Positions 53,691-62,792 of a stretch of 64,000 nucleotides of DNA are shown here, one piece after another. Every line of letters begins with the position of its first letter. Position 1 is the first letter of the stretch. The stretch comes from Apostichopus japonicus (lineage: Eukaryota; Echinodermata; Holothuroidea; Aspidochirotida; Stichopodidae), in the NCBI RefSeq assembly GCF_037975245.1, contig NC_092572.1, positions 3,573,501-3,637,500 of the forward strand, in the 5' to 3' direction. The notes beneath the pieces are model-generated. The model did no database searches. It saw only the letters and a program-made list of their open reading frames with translations, and had not been told where the DNA came from. A program made the translations under genes and the position numbers.

Positions 53691-53747
<57 letters not shown>
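53452..53747. repeat. Compound AT microsatellite with two GA-rich modules
   Basis: Three AT tracts (about 53452-53521, 53567-53647, 53693-53746) are separated by two identical modules of about 47 bp, beginning GCGAGAGAGAGAGGTGGAGA. The period is near 126 bp. The purine strand bias of the modules could favour triplex structures. Open frames through it are artefacts. Confidence 0.92.
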
Positions 53748-53749
<2 letters not shown>

Positions 53750-53875
53750 ATCGGCGTCCATAGACTAGTGGGTGCCCGCATATAAAGCGGGTGGCCCGGG
53801 TTCGAATCCCGGTGGACGCTGGAAGTTTTTTCACTGTTCTGGATTTTCCAGCTCACTACGATTTCAAGTATATAT
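53748..53875 (+). mobile_element. tRNA-derived SINE, tRNA-like part and tail
   Basis: The tRNA-like part at 53754-53819 has a perfect 7-bp acceptor stem (GCGTCCA/TGGACGC), an anticodon-type stem (CCCGC/GCGGG) and GGGTTCGAATCCC as T arm. The tail AGTTTTTTCACTGTTC follows. It is 66 nt, short for a tRNA, and belongs to the repeated unit also found at 11.1-11.7 kb, so I call it a SINE. Confidence 0.7.
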
Positions 53876-54191
53876 ATATTCATTTGCCTTTGCCGTTTCC
53901 ATTTCTTTTAACAGAGTCTGTTCAAAGTAACTCTTTCGAGATCCGGCTTTAGGAATCACAAATGATTTCGAGTTGGTTAGTATCATGTTTGATCTCTAGA
54001 ATAATGAAAATATGTCACTAGTATTATCATTAGTACTAGTATTGTTCGATACAGGTGATACATGCCTACAGTGGAATTACGACCTTCCTCACTGGTAAAG
54101 AACCCCTGGACATACAATTAGCATAGCATAGTGGTTAGGGTGTCCGCATATAAAAGGGGGGGGGGCCGGGTTCGAATCCCGGTGGAGGCTG
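53876..54191 (+). mobile_element. tRNA-derived SINE, second unit (body plus tRNA-like part, 3' truncated)
   Basis: The body (53879-54118) matches the inverse of 11255-11500. The tRNA-like part (about 54119-54191) has the A box TAGTGGTTAGGG and GGTTCGAATCCC, with a run of ten G within it. It ends abruptly at the point where array 3' flank sequence resumes (TTGAAACATAACATG), so the SINE pair lies at the edge of the segment that replaced the tail exons of D. Confidence 0.65.
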
Positions 54192-54789
54192 CTTTGAAAC
54201 ATAACATGAACAGGAACAGGTGTCTTAACTTGTTATCGTTACGACATAAAGGAAATGAACATGAACTAACACAAGTTAAATCGAATATAAAATAGCTGTG
54301 CATCAATGTAACAATAGAATATCACGTATATATTTTAATGTTATATATTTTTATACATTTATCTCCCATTTTCTCTTTTCCCATTCAACAAATACACATT
54401 AACTAAAGGAAACAGTAGCACAAACATATTGTTAGCATATATAGAAAACGCACTTGTCTTTGATAACTGCTATTAACGGAAGGTTTTAGCCAGGGAGACG
54501 ACATCTTTATGCTGCTTACGTCCCACGGACTTTATTTCCATGAGAAACATATCCCAAGTACACACACTTGTAACTACGCGAATGAATAGCATAACAAAAC
54601 ACATTATTGAATAAACATGAATGTCTTCAATTATCCACAAGTTGTGCTGCTTCAGTCCAGTACTGGCAACAGGTGTATTTCTGAGATTTTCATAATAAAA
54701 ATAAAATAAAACTGTTAGCAAACTGCTTATCCACTGGAGAGCCTGTGCAATAGAATGTGTAAAATAAGTATGTTAGCGAAAGAAAAACC
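54192..54789 (+). other. Resumed 3' and 5' flank sequence of the duplication unit (D to E)
   Basis: Sequence from 54192 corresponds to 26370-26500 after the stop codon of A, which fixes the lost segment of D as exons 7-10 plus the start of the 3' UTR. Later parts match flanks upstream of B and D. No gene is supported. Confidence 0.5.
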
Positions 54790-55415
54790 ACCCTCAACTT
54801 AAGCGATTCTATGGTCACAGATCCACAGTCAACATCATGAAGACTGAGACCCCAGTTGGAGAACATTTTAACCTTCCCAACCATATCATTAACGACATGT
54901 CCCTACAGGGGATTGAATCCTTAGGTAGCCGTCCTGACCTAGTACGAATCAGCAGAGAGAGGCTCTGGATGCTACGCCTTCGTACCATTCAACCTCATGG
55001 GCTGAACATTCAGGAAGGACATGATTTACTCTTCCTCTGTTCCCTACTCCTTTTCCCCTTTCTGCCTCCCTCCCCCCCCCCTTTCACTCATCTTCTCACA
55101 GCTCTCTTCCCTTCTTTCTTTCTCCACACCTTTCTGTCTTTGTCCCTCTCCAGTTTATTCCCTACCCTGTGCCTTTAATCCTCTCTTTGTCCCTCCACCG
55201 TTTATCTCCTACCTCTCCTCTTCCCATGTTGCTTTCTTCTCACCATCCCTTGTCTACTTATAATCCCCTTTCATCCATTTCATTGTGTTCAACGTGCTCA
55301 TTAACCTGTCTGTATTTGGGCGTGTTTTTGTCCCCTCTGTTACTGTAACTTGTCATTTAGCCTCTGGAGAAGATCCTGTTAGGATCGAAACGTCAGGCCA
55401 ACTTACTTTTACACA
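54790..55415 (+). mobile_element. Penelope-like element fragment: GIY-YIG end, CT-rich tract, hammerhead-like motif
   Basis: The frame LKRFYGHRSTVNIMKTETPV continues to GEHFNLPNHIINDM and RLRTIQPHGLN, the C-terminal half of a Penelope GIY-YIG nuclease. A CT-rich tract follows. At 55360-55398 lies a hammerhead-like motif: GCCT, CTGGAGA, stem GATCC/GGATC, GAAA, CGTC, AGGC. GCCT and AGGC can pair as stem I, and GTC is the usual cleavage triplet. One core base differs from CUGANGA. Confidence 0.7.
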
Positions 55416-56220
55416 CTGAGATTTTCATGCTAAAAGTAGTCTATGGTGCTTTCCAAATTTCCCGTGATTTGATTGGCTTATAGTCCCTTACCTATTGTCC
55501 GCAAACAGTATGACATCTGCAGTGCTCAAAGCGCCAAGAACAACTACTTGTAACGTTACTTCCCCTGTGTAGAGATTGCGAAGTTGTGTTATAAGGTATC
55601 AAATGTGGGCATTCAAATATCATAACGTTAGGTTTGTCACAAGTTTCGGCGACAACGCTCATGGTTCTAAAGTGCAGCTGTATTGTTTTTGAGACTATCG
55701 CGTTATATCTGAGCCATTGTTTTGATCACAAATGTTATGATTTGCAGAAAAATTATAACTTTATGGAAAGCTATCATCTCCGATACTGAAAAGGACTTTC
55801 CATCTCACAGTAATTTCATTCTCTGAGAGAAAGTAAAATTTACATTTATACCAATGTATACGTGCTTGAGCTTTAATATTTGTGCAACGTTAGTTTGTAC
55901 ACTACTTCATTTTCTATAGTAGCCATTGTTGTGGAGTTTCGTAATCGACCTTAAGTAAAAGATTATAAACATTCTGTAAAAGCGAAAGGGGTCGGATATG
56001 CCCAGGATTGGGCCGACTTGCCTGTAGTGGACGGGGAAAAGTAAAACTCGCTCACTTTTGAATACAACATAAAATTAGTAAGTGTTCTATAACAAAAGAA
56101 ATGTGATATGTAAAACACAAACACCGCGGAGACCCTTTCATTATTTTATCATACCACATAAGGAGCTATTCCTGTTAAAAGACTACTTGATTAATATGAT
56201 TTGTTAGCACTTATTGTCGC
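55416..56220. other. 5' flank of paralogue E
   Basis: Collinear with the 5' flanks of B, C and D. The block GGGTCGGATATGCCCAGGAT at 55988, followed by ACTTGCCTGTAGTGGACGGG, is shared with D at 47748-47800 and less well with C at 40713. It lies about 250 bp before the ISRE-like promoter block and could be a distal control element. No gene is supported. Confidence 0.45.
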
Positions 56221-56227
56221 CGTATTA

Positions 56228-56345
56228 CTCGACGGAAAGTGCGTCTTTCACTTTCATAACAAATTATTAAGATTAATTATTATTAAAAAGAGTCAAATAC
56301 AAAATAAAACTCTCATTAATAATAAACTCAAGTTTTATATTAACA
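56228..56345 (+). promoter_or_regulatory. Conserved promoter block of paralogue E (ISRE-like site and TATA-like motif)
   Basis: TCGACGGAAAGTGCGTC is followed by TTTCACTTTC at 56246-56255, an exact GAAAGTGAAA on the other strand. A TTTTATATTAAC motif lies near 56334. The promoter block is preserved although the gene behind it is damaged. Confidence 0.5.
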
Positions 56346-56699
56346 ACCATAAAGCTCAGTTTGATTAACAGAAAAGAGACAGTCGTTTGCTTCCTTGAGG
56401 CAGCTACTGCGATTTTCAAAAAAGTTCTATAAAGCGTCAAGACTTGTCTTCAGTTCAACCAACGACATTTTGCAAGAAACATTTAACCTACCTATGGATA
56501 CAAAACCTTATTAAGACAACGTTTGCCTTAACAAGATGGTTGTTATTAGCTTCCATAGTTTCTTTGTCAGGTAAGTGTCTTATTTTAACAGTTCAACCTA
56601 ACAAAACAAATTTATGGTACTCCAATATAGATATATTCAGTAAATTTATATTCAAGTTACTCATTCCATTTATTTCAATCAGCCAGCCTATACTTTGGT

Positions 56700-59280
56700 A
56701 ACAAGTAGTATTATTTCACTTATTGACAATACACTCAGCACGGTGGATGCTAATGTTTTGGATGATTCTCCTTACAGATATAAATGACCACTTTCGTGAA
56801 TACCTGTCAGATTAATGATTGTCCCAAATTACGCTTCCGAAATTATTCTGGTAAAAACGTTCAGTCCTTCATTTAACACATCGTACAAATGGCCTGGTAA
56901 CATGTTTTAGGCGCAAATGAAACAAATTTTGCTTACAAAATATTCTATCAAATTTGCAGAAAACTTATATAATAAGTACTAATGAGTAGAAGTACTTTGG
57001 TTTACTAAACGCCTCATTCAGTCAGTGAAACATAAATACAAACGTTATAGATATTTTTTTAAACAATCTACGCAGGAAAAAAGTCATTTTATCAAAATTA
57101 TCATATTGTGCGAATAGCTAGGAAAATGTACTTCATAGAGATATTAAAAAATAAATAAATAAATGATATAAAACGTACTTGGGGAAATAGAAATGACATT
57201 TTGCATAAACCGCAACATTTTCAGACAACCCTGACAACTTTGATGATGAACATGATCTATTTTATCTTTTTCTCAAAGTATCGCTCATGCTTTAATATTG
57301 TTGTTACAAACCTTAGTCCGTCACTTGCTCAAAGATAACCAACTCATAGCAACCCTCACTAAATGTTCCTAGTTCCTACAAATGTCCCGGGGGCTGTAAT
57401 AACAGGCTACAACTAACTAGACCTAAAGGAATCTGCGGGTTATGATAGCATTTCTCCCTTCGTCAAGTTATCACATTTATATGTCGACCTTAAACTTATA
57501 TTTTCCATTTATCTTACAAAAGGAGCGTATCTAAAGTAGCCGAAGTAAGACCTACATTAACTACGGACCAATCTCTGTTTTGTCTAGTTTATAAAAGATT
57601 CTTGACAAGCTGATGTTTTGTAGAGTCCAAGCATGCTTTTTTTCTTATCACAATCTCATATCAGTGAGTACGGTGTCCGCTCTGGACGTTCTACTGAAGT
57701 TGCCATGGAAGATGCTATCGACAAGTTACACAAAGCTATCGCTGAGTAAAAATATATCACTGGGAATATTTTTGGACCTGCATAAAGCGCCCGAAACAAT
57801 TGACTACAACATATTCCTGAATAAACTCTCTTATTAAAGTTTTAGAGGTGTGGCATGGCCACATAGCTGATGTCATGGCCACATAGCTGATGTCGTGGCC
57901 ACATAACTAATCTACATAGCTGGTGTCATGGCTACATGGCAAAAAGAAAACAATTTACTGCTTTTAATGGAACGAGTTCAGATATGATATGTTTACTGTC
58001 GACGGAAAATAATTTCCGTTCTTTGTTTTCTGAAATGGACAATAAAGTTTCTATCTAACTATGATTGACCACTTCTCTTTATTAGTTATGTAACTGACCT
58101 TCATCATCTATCTCGGAATGCCTCAGTTGTTTTGTTTGCGGACGATTCAAACATTTTCTTTTCTGACAATAATCTATAACGACTTGAAAAGATGATCTGC
58201 CATAAACTCTCTATATTCTTTGACTGCTTTGCTTCTAAGAATCCTTACTTTATGTAGCTAAGACTAGTTAGGTTGCATTTAATCATTCTGCCGGCCTTAC
58301 AGATAACGATTTCAATATATATGTTAATGTTACTGTTTAAAGGCTTCAACTCAATTTTTAGATGTCATTATTGAATCGAAAATGAGTTGGGTTAGTCACA
58401 TATCGTACATTTATTCATAGCCTTTATCTTACTTTAATTTATCCTCACTTAAACCGTTGCTCATCAGTTTGGTCTGATGCTAGTTCATGTCATGTACATA
58501 ATCTGTATATTCTACAGAAGAGATCAGTTAGGCACATTTCGACGGCTGGACCAAGAGATCCAACATGTGATATTTTTAAGTCCTTGCATCTTTTGAAAGT
58601 ACATGATATCCTTATTTTCGGGGTTCACTTCTTTGCATATAGATTTCTGAACATTCTTCTGCCGAATAACTTTTCATTCTTTCGAAAAAGTAGGTTCATA
58701 CGCAGATATGGTACCCGACATGCACAATTTTTGGCGGAACCCTGTCACCCCTTTTCACGTTTCTCACAAAGTTCCTTACGTTACCGGGCAGTAAATGTTT
58801 GGAACTCTTTTAAATGTTACCAGCAACATTGATTTGCAAGCCAAGTATACAAGCTTTTAGGAATCATTTTACAAAACATTATATCAGCATGTACTAGTTA
58901 AGTCTAACTCTTTCATTTGACTTCTCCGGGGGTCTTTTTTGGTGATGTCATTGACGAAATGAAATTGCACATGAGGTATTTGTATGATCGTACTACATTT
59001 GATACGAATGTAAAATGGGTGGAATCGGGGGGGGGGGGGTCAAAACTCGGACATGGGTGTTGTCAGCTTAGGGATGGGTTCTTGCTTCTAATTGTAATTA
59101 CTATATATATATGTTTCTTTCTGTGTTTGTAATTTATCAGGGAGTTAGCTCTCAACAAGCCTCAGATTTGTTTTTTAGTATTGGTTTTCTTCCTTCACAA
59201 CATGTTTGTATATGCATTATATTTATATTTAGACACTGTGCTGTACATTTAACACATGTTGTGGAAAACAAATTAACGTA
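56700..59280 (+). mobile_element. Degenerate CR1/jockey-like LINE in intron 1 of paralogue E
   Basis: Fragments in several frames show the reverse transcriptase: DLKESAGYDSIS near 57420, EYGVRSGRSTEVAMEDAIDK near 57670, LDLHKAPETIDYNIFLNKLS (57771-57834) and the catalytic box LFADDSN near 58140. The element's end (58584-58832) contains RRYGTRHAQFL and AVNVWNSF, typical of the ORF2 C-terminus. Intron 1 homology stops near 56700 and resumes near 59285, giving the insertion limits. Confidence 0.7.
57850..57945. repeat. Short tandem repeat, about 20-bp unit
   Basis: About four imperfect copies of CATGGCCACATAGCTGATGT lie inside the LINE remnant between the two halves of the reverse transcriptase. 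They probably arose after the LINE died. Confidence 0.75.
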
Positions 59281-62074
59281 ACGAAATTACAATTCAGTTC
59301 ATTTACTTCCATTGTTTCTATTAATCATTCAATCAACCATGTCCTGGTTATCGCTGCTTTCAAACAATATTTAAATTAAAAAGTTAAATTTTACAGACGG
59401 GAAATACTTTCCTGCTTTATATATGATAAAGATTGCCAAAGTTGTTTTCATTTATACACCTCGTCATTTTGTTCAAACTCATCATGTGTGATAATTCCAT
59501 TAAGTTAATTTTAACAATAAGTTGAACATGTAGACGTTCAGGAAGTGAGCGATGAAGTACAAATGGCCAGCCTAAAATATGTTGTAATACTCTCTGGCTC
59601 ATTGTGAAACTAAATATGGAAACGTTACATAATATAATCAAGGTTTCGTAGTTATTTCGCCGATTGCTCAGTTCTTTGCAAACAAACAATCTCTTAAAAT
59701 ATAACTACTTCGTTAGTTACAGTTTGTTCCTTCTTATCTGTATTATCCGCTTTCTAGGATTCCTTCTGGAGCATAACAAATGTTTGTTTTTATGTTGCAG
59801 TATCGCTGAACGAGAACACCGAAATTCTGACACAATTTGGTACCGTTGGGAAGATAGAGCTAAACTTTGACACGAGTGGACATGTGCCAATCGTCACGTG
59901 GAATTTGCCGCAGTCAACAGTCTTTCAACATGATTCACAAGTGTACAACGTAGTTAAGACGACTGTGGAATACACGTCTATACTGTTTAAGAAGACGGCG
60001 TGTTTGCTGCACTGGAGATTTACAATGTCAACTTTCTTGATCCAGGTACATATACCTGTCGTATGGATTTTTTGGACACAGGAAGATCGTCAGAAAGATT
60101 CATTCAAGTTTCAGTTATCGGTAAGGACCAAGAATTTCATAAACTATTACTGTGTAATGTAAAAGGCAATATATTTTAAAGTACTGTTCTACTTTTAACT
60201 AGCTTGATCAATGTTCAATATGAACTTCACCTTTCATTTTAAACCATATCAACCATCTTAGTACCCTTTTTCCCGCAGCTATTCCATCCGTGTCAATGGC
60301 AAATGGTGCCACAGAAAAAGAGACACTTTCAGTTTCATGCTGTTTATATGTATCCCTTGCAGTAGAAGACATCATCATGTGGACTCTTAATCAAAGTGGA
60401 CCTCTGCTTAGTTTGCATGAAGTGAAGACGTATTCTTTAGCGGGAGCTATGAAAAATATGTGTAGCGAAGTGCGTCGCAGCTATCATCGTCAATTGTTAA
60501 GGTGTTCGTTGCGTAAAAAGATGTCTGTTTACTCGGAAGTGGCAATGAAAGTCCAATATTAGTAATAGAATAAATACAAAACGATGTATAATATTTCACA
60601 TTCATGCTCATGAAGATATAACTGGATTATACAGGTGAACTTATTACCATTCACACGTATTGGTATCAATTTAGGTTTTTTAGGAACAAAATGGACAAGA
60701 TACATTCGAAAATAAATTCTTTGTGAAACGTCATTTTATGTCAATTTCTTTAAAAAAAATAGCAAGCCAGCCTACTGTTCACTACTGGCACCGTTGAACA
60801 TGTGTAGCATAGCATACAATTATATATGTCAAATTTAATTGTTTTGTAACAGATCCAGCCAGTGTACGTATGCTGAGCCTCTCAACTACGGTCCCCGAAG
60901 GAAGTGGCATAATTATTGAGTGTCAGTCTGACGGATATCCTCCCCCTGATACAGTGTTAGTTATGATCCCGAACATGAATGGAACTGAGTGGACACACCT
61001 TCCCATCAAAGCCAAGATGAGCAACAAAAGTATTACTACTTGGAAGTTTGAGCTGAATAGTCTAGCAATGAACGATTCTGGGAAATACCAGTGTGTGGCT
61101 AATAATTCAGAAGGATATGCGTCAAGTAAGACAATTGAAATAAATAGTAAGTTCACAACTGTACGTTTGTTTAATAAAGTGTGTGTTTAGCGGGCAGTTT
61201 CACTGAAGCTCAAATCATTTCTGAAAATAACATAACAAATGTTCAGATATAAGGCATACTAGATTCCTTTCTCTTTTGTTAATCTATGAAACTTAATGTT
61301 TCAATGTTATCAACCTCAACGACATGACCTAGTCCTTCAACCAATGTAGAATCAATGCCCACGGTCTGCATAGTCACAGTTGGTCTGTATATAGTTTTGT
61401 GTGTATTTTAATTGATCCATTGACTATTGAGTAATAGGTACATTCAATCTATCTCGTTGACCAAAGTCAAATCTTACAGCATTTATTTTTCTTTTGAAGT
61501 GACATCTATTGGAAATGTATCTACGGTGTATTTACCACGACAATTATTAGCAGCCGTCATTTCAGTTGTTCTTGCTTTAATATTTCTAGTGGCTTTGCTA
61601 ATACGAATATTAAAAAGTAAGTACACCATAATCATGGTTCACTTTAGGCTATATTTAAACAGAATTAAAAAATCCAACATCGAAAAACTATTACTAATTT
61701 ATTAAGCTTCGCTTAAAGAAAAGTTTAAGCTACTGTTAATTAGGTAAAATATAGTTATATTGTCTACATGTATAAGTTTCTTAAGAACACAAATCGATAC
61801 TTTCTTCTTTATGTCATTGAAATGGATATTAATGAACCGAAACTGCTTAACATTAGAGGTAATTGTTTAACCCAATGCTTCAAAGGAAACTGCGTTTAAT
61901 ATTAAGTAGGGTTTATTTCCAACTTAAAAATATTTGTATTATCTTTTCAGACAGACATGATAGAAGTTGCGTATTCCCTTCCAATCGTAAAAGGTATATT
62001 TTCAAATATGCACATATTATACGTTTGACACCGTGAAAAGAGTATAGCTTTTATTGTTGTTTCTTACATCTGCC

Positions 62075-62682
62075 CACCCGATTCTCATAGCTAGTACAGT
62101 AACTACTGTTCATGTTCCACAACCGTGCATCAGTAACTACTAGGCTGTGTTCGCATCACGGTAACATGTGTTACAGGTGGCACTGTAATTACTGCAAAGC
62201 TGTTACACGTTGAACTAAGAGTCCGAAAGGTGAAAATGCGCGGCCGCTGGGTAACGAAGATTACTCCCTAGTTGTATACTGCATGCGAGATTCAGATGGT
62301 AGCCTCATTTTTTTTTCTAATCGTATTAGTAAATCCATTGCTTGAAACATTCTTCACGGACAGATGATAGTGTGCAAGTCTCAAATAGATACAAATATAT
62401 ATACAAAACGGGACCTAAGGTGGGGGAGGGGGAACCTAGATTAGCCTTATGAGTAGTTCCACGTCTAAATTAGGCCTTAATATAGTAATAAGTCAAATAC
62501 TAATAGACTTCTTGTCCATTCGCGCAGTTCTTTGTCTTACATGGGAACGTGTAACAGCTTTGCAGTACTTACTGTGCCACCTGTAACACATGTTACCGTG
62601 TTGCTAACACAGCGCAGTAGTTACTGATGCACGGTTGTGGAACTTGAATAGTAGTTACTGTACTAGCTATGAGTATCGGGTG
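62075..62682. mobile_element. 608-bp long-inverted-repeat element, copy 2, with 7-bp target duplication
   Basis: It begins CACCCGATTCTCATAGCTAG and ends with the inverse, flanked by ATCTGCC at 62068-62074 and 62683-62689. Terminal repeats of over 100 bp match those at 29141-29514. The longer centre shares sequence with the fragment in C. No transposase is present. A 7-bp duplication does not identify the superfamily alone. It lies in intron 7 of E. Confidence 0.8.
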
Positions 62683-62792
62683 ATCTGCCATAACTGATCG
62701 TGAACACAGCAGCAAATATATTTCATTAATGCACGAATCGAGGAACAGTAAAAGAATTAATAGTTCTTAACCTGGTTAACACCTTTCCCAGT

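Noticed and set aside
53754-53819. Possible functional tRNA gene
   Set aside because: The acceptor stem is perfect, but the length is 66 nt, the D arm is poor, and the segment is part of a SINE unit repeated elsewhere with tail.
53386-53883. Tyr-Ile repeat frames on both strands
   Set aside because: Artefact of alternating AT tracts with GA-rich modules.
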